This document shows positions 47,223 to 58,270 of a stretch of DNA of 64,000 nt, one piece after another (positions within the stretch are counted from its first letter, which is position 1; every line of letters begins with the position of its first letter). The DNA is taken from assembly GCA_019671135.1 (NCBI GenBank), contig JAHRHY010000004.1:2232001-2296000 (forward strand). Reading direction: 5' to 3'. Made by a program: the position numbers and the translations under genes. This DNA comes from Linnemannia hyalina. Taxonomy: Eukaryota > Mortierellomycota > Mortierellomycetes > Mortierellales > Mortierellaceae. The notes below the pieces were generated by a model. The model was not told the origin of the DNA. It ran no database searches and was given only the letters and a program-made list of their open reading frames with translations.

Positions 47223-48717
47223 TTACTTCTTGGCGATCTCGGCACCGCCGGCAGCGCCCAAAGCCTTCTTGATGTCACCGTAGATGGCGAACTGGAAGGC
47301 GGTGAGGGTACCGACCATGACAATACGGGGACCCAAGCCCAAGAAGAGACCACGGACACCGAGCTCACCAGCGAGGCCGACGAGGCGGGAGGTGATCGAA
47401 CCGGTGCCGGAGGCCTTGTTGATCTTGGAAAGGAGGGTATCGGCGGGCTGGGAGACAACGGCGGCGGTCATACCGGCGATCAAACCAGATCCCAAGTTGA
47501 TGGAGGTCAAGGTAGCGCCAGAAAGGTTCTCCTTGGGACCAGCAGCCTCGAGGAAGGCCTCAGAGACACGCTCGAAGACGACGAACTTGGCCATGGTGTA
47601 GGGGATCTGCTTAAGCAAGATGGGGCCGAATCCAGAGTAGAAACCGCGGATAAGACCGTCCTCCTTCAAGATACGGGAGAAACCACCAACGAGACCGTTG
47701 GCGAAGGTGGGCTGGGAGACGAGACGAATACGGGTGGCCTCGAGGGGGCAGAGGGCAACATCGGCGAAGAACTCGGCGATACCGGACGAAACCAAGTAGA
47801 TGGCAGTGCGGTTGTTCTGGGCGGTCTCCATGCCCAAGGTATCAATGAAGGTCTTCTTCCAGAACTCGTAACCTCCGAACTTGAAGGCTCCCTGCAAGAA
47901 GTAACCGGCAAAGGTGGGGCCGAATCCGGTCATGAGAGCGCCAGCACCCTCGGCCTTGACGACCTGACGGAAAGCAGCGCCCATACCCTAATGGTTTGCA
48001 ATTGAGAAAGACAAGGGAGAAGAGTTAATTATCCGTATCGCCCTTCAATCTGAAACAGGGTGACTCGTCTACAGTGTCGACATGGGAGGAGAGTATTGGA
48101 TCGGTTGCAAGAAGAAAGGTGTCGGAGAAAGAAGAAGGGAAAGAGAATGACCCAAACAGACAAGGGACAGAAAGTGGGACTCGCGGGAACAACGAGCACG
48201 AGCTATTCGTTACTGCTGAAGCCATTGAGCTTTTATACTCTGCTTCCTTCACGTCTCCAATTGATCCCGTCGAAGGGAAGGATCGGTTTGCTTTCTTTTT
48301 TGGTTTGCTTTGTTGTTTGTTGTTGCGGTGGGTCTCGGAATAGTCGGGACAGGAAAAGAGAGATGGTCCCACAGAGTATACGAACTGCGATACCGTACCT
48401 TGTTGTAGACGGTGGGCTCGAGCTGGATGCGGGTCTTGACGACATCTGTATGAAGCAAAACAAAAAGGTAGTATGAGTTATCAGAGGAACAAAAGAGTCG
48501 TTGACGCACAGGGCATCCAAGGGGCACATATAATATAATATGTTGTCGTGTTTTTGATCAGATCAGAAAGATGAACAAGAGAAGAGACGATCAACTTACC
48601 GACGGGGGTGAGGGCACCGTGGGTGACACCGCAGCAGATGGCACCGGCCAAAGCGAAACGAGCGTAGAGGGCAGCGCCGGTGGGGGCGACAGCAGCCTGA
48701 GTCTGGATGGAGGTCAT
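47223..48717 (-). CDS. MIR1: Mitochondrial phosphate carrier
   Basis: Three exons: 48600-48717, 48399-48445, 47223-47987; 309 residues, phases agree. It belongs to the mitochondrial carrier family with three repeats of about 100 residues. The carrier signature Px[DE]xx[KR] is seen as [15 protein letters not shown] across the first splice junction, [14 protein letters not shown] in the second repeat and [13 protein letters not shown] in the third. [11 protein letters not shown] and [20 protein letters not shown] are typical of Mir1/PiC. It imports phosphate with protons (or in exchange for hydroxide) across the inner membrane for ATP synthesis. The short first two exons and high, even codon bias suit a strongly expressed housekeeping gene. 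Confidence 0.95.
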
Positions 48718-49514
48718 GATGAGATTAGGGATGAGAGTGGGGAGGGGATGGTGAGGAGGAAAGGAAAGAAGCAAAAAAAGGGACGGACCACGCCATAAAT
48801 ACGACTTGGAAATATTTTTTTTTTGTTGCCCTCTCTCCGTCTGAAAGCCTGTCGGGAGGACCGGGGTAGACTTCAAATGTGACGTTGTTCCGAAGGAAAT
48901 GTCAATCGTGAAATGATCACGTGAGTAATGATTACTTTCTATTCCCCGCTCAACTCATGGAGTGGATGATTGGCCTTGTTTTGGCAAGCCGCTTCTCTCT
49001 CGTTATCGTTCAGTATTTTTGGGTTGGTGTTTGGATGAAAGGAAGAAAGGAAGAAAGTTCAACAGAAGGAAGCAGGTCCGGCAAATCGATCAGCACGATA
49101 TCAACACATGGGCGCTTGACCAACGGAAATAAATGAAAAAAGACCACTACTATCTTTCATTACTCGCGAAGTCCTTCTTGCAGCAGTAGCAACAGCTGAA
49201 GAGCTTAAAGAAAATGCACGACTGCGAAGAAACCGATCCAATCCTGCGATATGATACAAAGAAGAGGCGTACAACATTGATAATGACATCAGGATCCTAC
49301 ATGCTTTGCATATTCTACTTCTCCCGGTAATGCTTTGGTCAAACATCCAACTCTTCTTCCTTTCTTCTACTCTTCTCCAAACAACTCCACCGCAAGCAAG
49401 AACCATCCTCGTATCCTCGTTTCCTCAAGTAAGAACACACCTACTCGTCTCAACCACCGGGACTTTACTCACTCAACAACCAACAACCAAGCAACACAGG
49501 ACATAACATCCAGT
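48718..49514. other. Divergent intergenic region
   Basis: Upstream of the phosphate carrier (minus) and of the small ORF at 49515 (plus). No other gene supported. Confidence 0.4.
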
Positions 49515-49748
49515 ATGGCAGACAACCAGAACCACCAGACAGACACTCGTCCGTCCGCAGAACGCCATCCAACCTCAGATCCCTTTACAGACCCGAACCC
49601 GAACAAGGAGGGGGCCCGTCAACATGCCGCCAAGGTCGTCGCTCTGCCCTTGGCTGCCGCAGGAGGTGTGGTCGCTGAGGTCTCGAGAAAGGTTAAGGAG
49701 CTCGTCACTGGACACAGCACAAAGATCGATACCTCTCATAAGGACTAG
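49515..49748 (+). CDS. Small hydrophilic protein, 77 aa, unknown
   Basis: ATG-initiated single-exon frame. The N-terminal half is polar and Asp/Asn/Pro-rich; residues about 37-63 (QHAAKVVALPLAAAGGVVAE and after) form an Ala/Val-rich amphipathic or weakly hydrophobic helix, followed by a Lys-rich end. A CA/AC-rich leader precedes it, as for real genes in this window. No family recognised. Confidence 0.5.
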   Translation: MADNQNHQTDTRPSAERHPTSDPFTDPNPNKEGARQHAAKVVALPLAAAGGVVAEVSRKVKELVTGHSTKIDTSHKD

Positions 49749-50118
49749 CAATGAATGATGGTCAAGGTTGACGGATGACCTCCTCTGACTGACTGTGGGC
49801 GGGCGACATTTTTCTCTCTGGCTGACCTGCGCACATCTATCCACTTGATGAAAGGGATGGATACAACTTGTAAATAGCCTTTTCTCAATCCTCAAGAATA
49901 ACAAGCATTAAAAAAAATCTGCACGTTATGGCATGTTTATTTGGTTTCTTGTCCTCTCTTTGACCCGTCCTAGCTACTCTACTCAAGCGTGTTATAATTT
50001 TGAATTGGGAAAAAAAAATAAAAGAGAATGTCCTCATCTTTGGCCACATCCCTCCTTGTAGGAATTCCAGATCCACCTCCTCCCCAACAGCAACTGCCTT
50101 CATCACCGAACACAACAC

Positions 50119-50415
50119 ATGAATCCCACTCACATTCCACCCAAACCTGCCCCCCTCCCTCCCTACCACCAATCCAACCCCGCAGCTTTACCCACACCCG
50201 CCTTGCTTCGAACCTCGGCGACCCAAAAAAACTTTGGGTCTGTGTGGTTCAAAGGTATAGACAGGTGCTTTGGGATGGGTAAAAGGGTTGAAAAGGCAAT
50301 TGGGGAAGGAAGGAGGAACCTGGGGTGGTGGAGCGGGGCGTTGCAAGATCGACTAGATCAGCTGAGGGGAGTAAAATCGGGATCGAAGAGGGACCCTGAT
50401 GCTACGAAGTCCTGA
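50119..50415 (+). CDS. Possible small protein, 98 aa, unknown
   Basis: ATG-initiated frame. The first 30 residues are Pro-rich; the rest (NFGSVWFKGIDRCFGMGKRV and after) is basic and helical with several Trp and Gly. It overlaps another frame from 50028 with lower-quality composition. No family recognised; could be an exon of a larger transcript. Confidence 0.35.
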   Translation: MNPTHIPPKPAPLPPYHQSNPAALPTPALLRTSATQKNFGSVWFKGIDRCFGMGKRVEKAIGEGRRNLGWWSGALQDRLDQLRGVKSGSKRDPDATKS

Positions 50416-50837
50416 TCCGAGGATCAAGTCTCTGTAGATCAGGTTAGGCAAAGTGGTGAAGGAATTACTATAGCGTGCCATTGACTCATGCTCTTTCCAT
50501 TAAACTCGGCGTAAGGCAGAGGAAAGGCCACCATCAACTGAAGACAAACCCACAAGTGTGAATGCCCTCAGGAGATGGTTTGACCTTCCGGAAAGCGGAT
50601 CTAAGGAAGCTCGCAAAGGAGGATCAAAACCGTTCCAAGGGCTGAAAACTTTTTATACCCATAGCCTCCCAATGTTTGGAGTCTGGTCAGAAAGCCAGTA
50701 ACGACAGAGGAATCAGAGAAAAGAGAGAGAGGTCATAAGGTTAAGGGTAGTGCAACAAAAAATTGATAGGTAGTCGCAATATGAATGGGGTGACTGGTGC
50801 GGCGAGTTTGGTTCCTTCTCTCCAAATTCATTCAACA

Positions 50838-52170
50838 ATGGCTGTTACTCAGAGAAGCGGTATCCGTTCTGGACAGAACCACGGACACATCACCACCGTC
50901 CGTGAGTTGAAGACCTCCATGTCTTACAAGAAGGGCGTTGTAAGTCTGCATTGATGGATCATCGATCCCATCATCGGCATCATCATGCGATCGATGGATG
51001 GTTGTATCAGTACCCAGGCGTCGATGGATACAGGAGTGACCGAGGTTAATTTTTTCATATCATATATGAACGCCTGTTCGGGACAGGACAGGAACAGAAT
51101 CGACTCGGCACAGAACTTTTGAATCAACAACCTACAGGCGACACTTACATCTCATCAAGGATCTTTTTTTTTTCCATGCGAAAAGATCATGGGGAGGCTA
51201 TGATTCAGGAATTCACTCGTGCACCACAAGAACGACAAACCCAACATCTCATGTAACTCGCCTTTCGCCAATTCACACCAGGAGGAACCCTGCATCACTC
51301 GACCTCTTTCCCCTCTTGCCAACAGAACCCAACAACAGAACACAACTAGGAAACAACTTACAACTCCACAAGCTACCAACAAAGTTCACACTATATAAGC
51401 TTACAGCTCATTCCAAGCGACAGAACAGGAGCAACACCGACGACACACCCGTCTTCAAACGCAAGGAAAAGCTATCTTCCCCTTCTCCAGACCAGCAGAC
51501 TGATCAATCGCCCAACCTCTCTCCATATCACCTATCACCTTCTAGGCTGGCAAGCGCGTCGTCTTCGTTCGCTCCCTCATCCGTGAGGTTGCTGGCTTTG
51601 CTCCCTACGAGCGCCGCATCATGGAGTTGATCAAGAACTCCAAGGACAAGCGTGCCCGTAAGCTCGCCAAGAAGAGAGTACGTATCCTTCTTTTTCCTCA
51701 CCGTGGGATCAATACAGGAACAACGCCTTTCAGATCAGCAGCAGCAGCTACAGCGGGACATGCACATACCACAGGATCGGCAACAGAGATCAGCGACAGG
51801 AGAACTCGTTATTAAAAAGAGTGAAAGCCATTTACAAGAACGACGATCTATCATCAGCTCAACCTCAACAACAGTACGGCACTTTTTCGACACCTTTAGT
51901 GGCACTGGACCCCACTATCGATATGTGTACAGGAGAAGGGACCTTCCACACAAAGCAAAGAAGCGCCAACGATAAAGGGAGACCGACTCTGGACTCTAAT
52001 CGCAGTAACCTTTTTCGACAAGCCAGGAGGCTATCATTCTCCACACCCAGATCCTAACCCCTCATCCTTTTTTTATACTTTTCCCATAATAGCTCGGAAC
52101 CTTCCTCCGCGCCAAGAAGAAGGTCGAGGAGATGACCGCTGTCATCGCCGATTCCCGTCGCGCTCACTAA
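50838..52170 (+). CDS. RPL36: 60S ribosomal protein eL36
   Basis: Three exons: 50838-50939, 51546-51677, 52093-52170; 103 residues, the normal length. The family core is complete: [40 protein letters not shown], and [18 protein letters not shown] ending SRRAH. Both introns are long for this genome (606 and 415 bp) and strongly enriched for CAGGA on the sense strand. Intron 1 also carries two motifs shared with the eL42 gene. The protein sits on the solvent side of the large ribosomal subunit. Confidence 0.95.
50960..50971 (+). promoter_or_regulatory. 12-bp motif in eL36 intron 1
   Basis: CATCGATCCCAT, identical and in the same sense orientation as in eL42 intron 1 (12647-12658). It begins 20 nt after the donor. 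Function is inference. Confidence 0.4.
50988..51006 (+). promoter_or_regulatory. 19-bp motif in eL36 intron 1
   Basis: CGATCGATGGATGGTTGTA; 18 of 19 positions match the plus strand at 12685-12703 in eL42 intron 1. It begins 48 nt after the donor. Function is inference. Confidence 0.4.
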
Positions 52171-52407
52171 GTTGCTCCATTCTCTCTCTCTCGACTTGCA
52201 TTTTTTTGTTAAAGACAAAATGCTTCTGGGATGACAGCAATAAAAAAAACGCACTTCATTTTCGCAATGTTGGTACATCTACTCACGTCTGCAGCGCTTT
52301 TCAGGACTTGTTGCAAGGATATCTTAAAAGTTTATTTGATTTTTTTTATGTCACATTGTGGGGGGGGGAAGAAGCGGTTTTGTTGTCGAACAGCCCAGAT
52401 AGAGTGT

Positions 52408-55400
52408 TTATAGATCGGTGACACCAGAGACGATACCGATGACACGGATTAACTCCTCGGGGCTGGTGACATGCCAGTTGGCAAGGGTCTTCTTGAGGGC
52501 ATGTCCGATCGTGATTGAAAAGTGCTCGTTCGCCAGGTGAGAGATCGATCCAACACTGACGACGGAACCAACGCTGACGACGGAATCGACATTGACGACG
52601 GATTCAGCACTGACGACAGATTCAGCACTGACGACGGAACCAGGGATCGACGGCTGTTGGGGTGTGGCGACACCGAATGGTGCCGGAGGCTTCAAGTGCG
52701 AGTTGCTGCCATCTCCACTACCGTTGCTGCCAGGACCATGCTGGTTCTTGGTGTCCAACGAGATTAGAGGGGCTTTCCCAAGAGAATGCTGTAACGTCGC
52801 CTGGGCAATCTTGGCTGCAGTCGCAGCAACAAGAACATCAGTGTGAGGCTCCAGGGCAGCCTGGTTGTTGGCATTAAGAGACTCACGACGTTGAGCAGCT
52901 GCTCCTCCGTTACCGGCCAAGGCTCTAAACATATCCTCGTCGGTCTTGTCGTCTCCCGCACAGAGAACAAACTCGGCATCCGGGTGCTGGATCATCAATC
53001 GCTTGACAATCTCGCCCTTGTTGACGATCGTAGGACGGACCTCGAGATTCTTCTTGCCGACCAGGATCTCGACGGGCAGCTTGGAGAGGACCGCGTTCTC
53101 GAGATGGTTCTGACATTCCTTGGCCTGGAACTGGCCAAACTCTGGATCCGCCATGCGGTAGTGCCATGTCAACGATGACCTCTTGTGTTCAATAAACGAA
53201 CCTATAAAGAAAATAGAAATAGTTGTTGAGGTTAGATCAAAGGGAGGAGAGGTCATGCTGAAAAATGATTAGGCGCGGTTATTACCTTGAGTGCGCTCAG
53301 TATAGTAGGTAAAGATCTCAATGACATCGCTCTTCCAGCTCATGTCGAGAGACTCAGTCAGGTTGACCCACTTCTTGCTACCTGGCTGGCGCATGAATGA
53401 ACCGTGCTCGGCACTGAAGCCCAGGTTCTCAACCTCACCCAACCACTCCTCCAAGGCCTTCTGGTCCCTTCCTGAAATGACCCAGACAACATTGTTGGGA
53501 TCATTGGCGAGCGCCGTCAGAGCCTTGAGCATGTGCTCTTGAGGCACCGCTGCGCCTGGTGTCTTGCGAATAGGTGTCAATGTGCCCTGGAGACAACAGA
53601 AAAAAAAACGCGATGTGAGTAATTCTGTCTCCAAAGGGTCGAACAGTAAACTTAACATCCTTAGCACTTGAATAAAACTTACATCGTAGTCAAACATCAA
53701 GAGACGCTTCTTGGCTGAGTTGTACTTTTCAATAATGACGCTTTGATCGAGGTAAGGCGTGGGTGCGGACTGGTCCCAGGTGCCGACGTTAAGAATAAGC
53801 TCCGAAATAAAGTTCTTGGCCCAGAACTGGGCAGTGTGTGCCGACACATGCTTGTGGAGTTGCTATTTGGTGGCGAAAATGACAGATCGCAATGGATGAT
53901 TAGCGCTGGAAAAAGAAAGAGAACGCGTAAAAAGCGGGTGATGACAAAGAGGGACATGACATACGGAATGACGGGCAATCTTGTCTTCTTCAGTAAGGTT
54001 CAGAGCGTCGTAGATGACTCTAGCGACTCCCTGGTAGTCCCAGGGGTTGACCATCATGGCGCCACCAAGACTTCCTGCAGTACCTGTGAACTCGCTCAAG
54101 ATAAGGGGACCATGGTTCTCCTTCTGGCACATGATGTACTCGAGCGAGGTCGTGTTCATGCCGTCTCTAACAGACGTGATCAGACCGACATCAGCAACAG
54201 ACAGCAAGGCGTAGTACTCGTCGCGGTCAATGTGTTGGTGGTAGTGGTGTACTGGCGTGAAGTTAAGAGAGCCATAGGTACCGTTGATATGGGCGACCAA
54301 CTCGGAAATCTTGGCTTCCAGTTTAGGATTCTCGACAAGAGGAGGCGACGTGACCTGGATCAAAACAACCTGCCCTTGCATGTCGGGATAGTCGTTCAAG
54401 AACTTCTCGAACGCCTGGAGCTTCTGCTGGACACCCTTGGCTTGATCGAGCTTGTCGCGACCAACAATGATGCGCTTGCCCTTGTAAGTCTTGCGGATAG
54501 CCTCCATCTTGGGGAGAACGCCGGAAGCCTTGCGCTGACGCTCGACGCGCTCAGCGTCAATACCAATGGGGAAAGTGCCAACCCAGACTGTGGATCCCAT
54601 AGCGTCAACACCCCGAGGAGTCGACTCGTAGCCATTGACGCGTGTGCAGCAGCTAATAAAGTGGCGAGCATATGAATATGTCTGCAAAAAGAGAGAGTCG
54701 AAGCGTTAGTGACCTATGGTATTTGCACGATAGGAGAACGTGCTGAGCAAACATAACAAAATAAAGTGAGACGACAGTGATCCTCACCTGGAAACCAATC
54801 TGATTAGCGCCCAAAAGACCGTTCAGGACTTCAACGCGCTCTGTGGTGATGGAAAAGAAATTGGATTGAGCAGGGTATTAGTCCAACATGTCTCAGTTGG
54901 TCGTTTTTCCCAACCGAACGTGCATGGCACGATGGAGAAAAAAGTTCCCGCTGACATGACACTTACTGGGAAGACACCTGAAAATCTCTGACGAAGGGAA
55001 GGGCGCATGGATAAAGACGCCGATCGCTGCGCTTGGCAACCTTTGACGCAACATATGAGGCACCAACAGCAGATGGTAGTCATGAATCCACACTAGCGTC
55101 CACCGTGAGAAAAAAATATGAAAAAAGGAACAGGGGTGGTAAGTCTCAACATGCGTTTTCTCACAGCTCCACATCCATTAGCAAGAGTGGTCGAAATGAG
55201 GGTACTTACCAACATCGCCAGGCTGGTACTGTTCGACAATGGCGTCGGCAAACTGCTGGTTGACAAAGACATAGTCGTCCCAATTGTTCTTTTCTTGACG
55301 GCCGTCTGTGGCCTCGTCCCAAAGGAGGTAGTGGAACAATGGCCAAAGTACTATGTTTCGATTTGCAAATGCAAGAAAGGCGGGGGAGTGGGGTCAAGAT

Positions 55401-56223
55401 GGAGGATAAAAACCAATTAGAATTTTGAGGGACTCGAAAACCGAGAGAAATGAGCGAACAATGACATCGCTCGCATTCCCTTATCGTCTTCATCCATCCA
55501 AAGCCCCAATGGATAAACTACGCTTCGGTGCTACAATCACCCCATAAACACACACACACACACACACACACAAGTACACAAGCAGCAGTTGTTCTTACCG
55601 GTCTTGCAGTAGCCCTCGTAGTGTCCAGCTGCGCGGCTGTCCTCGAGAAAGATGGGAACAACCTTCTCCTTTTGCCAGAGCCTATCCTTGAGGTTCTGCT
55701 TGTGCGCCTCGGTCAGGTTCTTGGAGGGGACAACGTATCCGTCCTGGTCTGCGATCTCGCCAACCCATCCAATCTGGACCGTCTCATAATCTTTGCCCAG
55801 CGAAAGGATACCGGAATACATAGCTGAATGGCCCCGTCTTGGATCAAGAATACAATCGCCATCGATCTTGCCTCCGCCACCGCTAAGCCCATTGACTCCG
55901 TTGACGCCGTCGGGTGTGGTAGTGGTGTTATCGGACTCGAGTGGTGGAGATGAAGCAGCAAGGTGACGGGGAGCAGCAAAGGACGATCTCCTGTTGGCTG
56001 GGGAGCCAGCTCCGTTGCTCAGCGTGGGTGCTGCGTTGGGTCCGGTGCTGCTTGCTTGGCCTGTGCGGTCGATCAAGGTGCAGGCAAAGGGGATTTGGTG
56101 GGTGACATTGATGAGCCTTGGCCGTTCGCAGAGGACGACCTGTGCTGTCTCGGGCAGCTCGGTGAGAGGGAAGCTGACGGAGATGGTTGAGGATGTCGAG
56201 TGAAGCGTGGCTATGGAGGACAT
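52408..56223 (-). CDS. TPS2: Tps2-type trehalose-phosphate synthase/phosphatase
   Basis: Eight exons: 55599-56223, 55210-55350, 54967-55092, 54788-54840, 53965-54681, 53683-53862, 53286-53586, 52408-53201; 978 residues, phases agree. An N-terminal extension (1-130) with a Ser/Pro/Gly-rich stretch is followed by a GT20 glucosyltransferase domain: LWPLFHYLLWDE, GDVVWIHDYHLLLVPH, LLGANQIGFQTYSYARHF, TFPIGIDAERV, GRDKLDQAKGVQQKLQAF and SLEYIMCQ. The C-terminal HAD phosphatase domain has DYDGTLTP (D612 and D614 are the catalytic Asp pair) and GDDKTDED (797-804), so trehalose-6-phosphate phosphatase activity is expected. In yeast Tps2 the GT20 part is inactive and structural; the same is likely here but unproven. 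A Ser-Val-rich hexapeptide repeat lies near residues 895-925. The pathway makes the stress protectant trehalose in the cytosol. Confidence 0.92.
55549..55572. repeat. (CA)12 microsatellite in TPS2 intron 1
   Basis: Uninterrupted CA run close to the donor of the first intron. Confidence 0.95.
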
Positions 56224-56586
56224 GTCGTGTATGTGTGTGTTGCTGTTTGGCTATCTTGTAGGTGGCGGTGTTGTTGGGAGTACCCAGCTATTTGTTCGTT
56301 GGTAGTGGTGGTGGTGGTGATGGTGGTGGCGGTGAATGTGTGAAAAGAAAAGGAAGAGAAAGCGAATGAGGAATGGAGGAAGAATGAATCGTTAAAGAAG
56401 AGAATAAAAATGAAGAGATGGATTAAGAAGTAAGAGGCTGAAGAAAGAGACAGGGACAGGCACAGACACGGGTAATCGATATGAGAGAGAGGGCTAGAGT
56501 GCCCATCGTTCTCATGAATTAGTTCGCTTAACTCGTTCGCTATCAGTGAGTGTGTGAGAGATAGATAGATAGACAAACAGACATGC

Positions 56587-56624
<38 letters not shown>

Positions 56625-57467
56625 GGCGAGAAAAACAATGCTAGACCCAAATGAAATAGGGTTGGGGCACTCATCCACTGATGAACTAATGACATCATAG
56701 CCTCCCTTCTCACTTTACCTGTGCGTGTCCATACTTTCTCTTGTTACTCTGTCCAGACCTGCATCGTCACTTCTCTTTATCTCTCTCCGTCCCCGTATCT
56801 ATCTACGATTCTACGCCCAATGGTTTTTTTTACTTTTACAGGATCCATTACGTGCTCATGACCAGTTCCTCCGGGTTTGCATATCTCGCTTTGCTTCCAA
56901 ACCCTTTGTTCTCGTTATCTCTCGGTCTTCTTTCTTACCGAGTGGGTCAGGAACAACTTTCCCTCTCTCTCAAATAGCAATTGAGAGGTGCATGCACACT
57001 ATACCTCAATTGGTCGGCCACCAAAGAAAAAACAACTTAGGACAACATTCTCGTAGTCATAGAAAGCAAGGTAACACAGAAGCTTGTTGCAATAAGCATG
57101 CTACTAATTCCTTTGAGGAGCATCATGCCCCTTTCTGGTATCCCACCAATTGTTCATTTACCCAAAAGAAAAGAGCATTTGAACATATCGTTGATCATCT
57201 CGCGGCAGATGTGCATGTGAATAACTATGTGGCCTGGGTTGCGTGGAATTTTACTCTGGCGAAGTAGTACGGCGATGCGATGATATGCCCTTTTCGCTAC
57301 AAACAAACAAAGAGAAAAGAAAAAAGAGTTGATCGACGGCGTTCAAGACAATTAGTCGTTGCAGTGTAGAGGCGTCAATTGCTTCGAAGAATGTTTGTGA
57401 ATTCAGTTGTGGGCACTGTACTATCGCCATTTAATTCATTTTTTTTTTATTGTTTGTGCTGAACTTC
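56224..57467. other. Upstream region of TPS2; no supported gene
   Basis: The first 400 bases are purine-rich on the plus strand, i.e. a CT-rich leader for TPS2. An open plus-strand frame at 56725-57267 has no ATG at its start and no recognisable product. Confidence 0.45.
56589..56622. repeat. (CA)17 microsatellite upstream of TPS2
   Basis: Uninterrupted CA run about 370 bp upstream of the start codon. Confidence 0.95.
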
Positions 57468-57481
57468 ATGTTGCATCATGC
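57468..57481 (+). repeat. Left target-site duplication
   Basis: ATGTTGCATCATGC, identical to 58257-58270. It supplies the ATG at 57478 used by the open frame inside the element. Confidence 0.85.
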
Positions 57482-58068
57482 GGGGTCGTCAGGTACCGAG
57501 GCCAGTACCAAAACACTGGTGGCCCCCTTCGGATGCGGATCATGTACGAGGATTTTCCTCTATCGGTGGAGCTCGAGCTGTTCACAGCGGTAGTCCTGCT
57601 CCCGATCGAGACGAGAACCCAATGTGGAACGTGTCGGATCTCCTCCGTAGCATCACTCCGATGAGCATGTTGACTGAATGGTCCGCGGTCTTCCCGACCC
57701 CAATGTCCATCGCCAAGACGGTCTTTCACAAGTTTGTTGGCTACCTGGAGGTGCAGGTCTCGGAGCTGATCTGGAAACCTCGGTGCTCCGCGACAATCGC
57801 GTGGGAGCAGACCCAGGGTATCTCTGCCAAGAACAAGACATCCAAGTACACAGGCCCCCGAGGTGACTGGAGTCAAGGATACGGTTACATCACGCACGAT
57901 GGTTTCTGCCCGTGTGGCGCTTCGCTAGCCACACATTGTGAAGGAAGGTGCCCTGGGGCGACCAAGGACCCACGCGCTGCTGACGAGCGGTTGTTGGAGA
58001 GTTTGTTAGAAAGGAGGAGGTTGTCAATGATGGAGAGGATGGGAAGAATCCCCTTCATTCGTATCTAG
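57478..58068 (+). CDS. C-terminal fragment of a LINE ORF (196 aa frame)
   Basis: The frame is open from an ATG in the duplicated target DNA to TAG at 58066-58068. From about residue 49 the sequence looks like real protein: TPMSMLTEWSAVFPTPMSIA, WKPRCSATIAWEQTQGI, GPRGDWSQGYGYITHDG, then a Cys/His cluster CPCGASLATHCEGRCPG and a basic C-terminus. The Cys/His cluster could bind zinc, as do C-terminal ends of many LINE ORF2 proteins. No reverse transcriptase motif is present. It is unlikely to be a host gene. Confidence 0.5.
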   Translation: MRGRQVPRPVPKHWWPPSDADHVRGFSSIGGARAVHSGSPAPDRDENPMWNVSDLLRSITPMSMLTEWSAVFPTPMSIAKTVFHKFVGYLEVQVSELIWKPRCSATIAWEQTQGISAKNKTSKYTGPRGDWSQGYGYITHDGFCPCGASLATHCEGRCPGATKDPRAADERLLESLLERRRLSMMERMGRIPFIRI

Positions 58069-58256
58069 TTTTATTTTCTTCCGTTTAAGCTGTGAAGAGC
58101 AGCGACAATTGTTACGCAGAGCCAGGTTCTGGACCGGACTGCGACAGACCAAACTCTTCAGTGCACCATCCACCAATACTCCCTTTTTACTTCCAAATAA
58201 CTTCTCTATGCTGTTTGTTAGAGAAATAAAACTGTGTGCCAAAAAAAAAAAAAAAA

Positions 58257-58270
58257 ATGTTGCATCATGC
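58257..58270 (+). repeat. Right target-site duplication
   Basis: ATGTTGCATCATGC directly after the poly(A) end of the LINE insert. Confidence 0.85.

Larger units (their letters stand above)
57468..58270 (+). mobile_element. 5'-truncated LINE insertion with target-site duplication
   Basis: A 775-bp insert (57482-58256) ends in 16 A and is flanked by a perfect 14-bp direct repeat ATGTTGCATCATGC (57468-57481 and 58257-58270). A direct repeat of this length plus a terminal poly(A) and a missing 5' end are hallmarks of target-primed reverse transcription by a non-LTR retrotransposon. An AATAAA sequence lies just before the poly(A) (near 58224). The open frame inside would then be the C-terminal end of the element's ORF. 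The perfect repeat suggests a fairly young insertion. Confidence 0.85.

Noticed and set aside
56725..57267. 180-aa plus-strand open frame
   Set aside because: It begins at GTG, not ATG, in CT-rich DNA, and shows no domain or consistent coding pattern.
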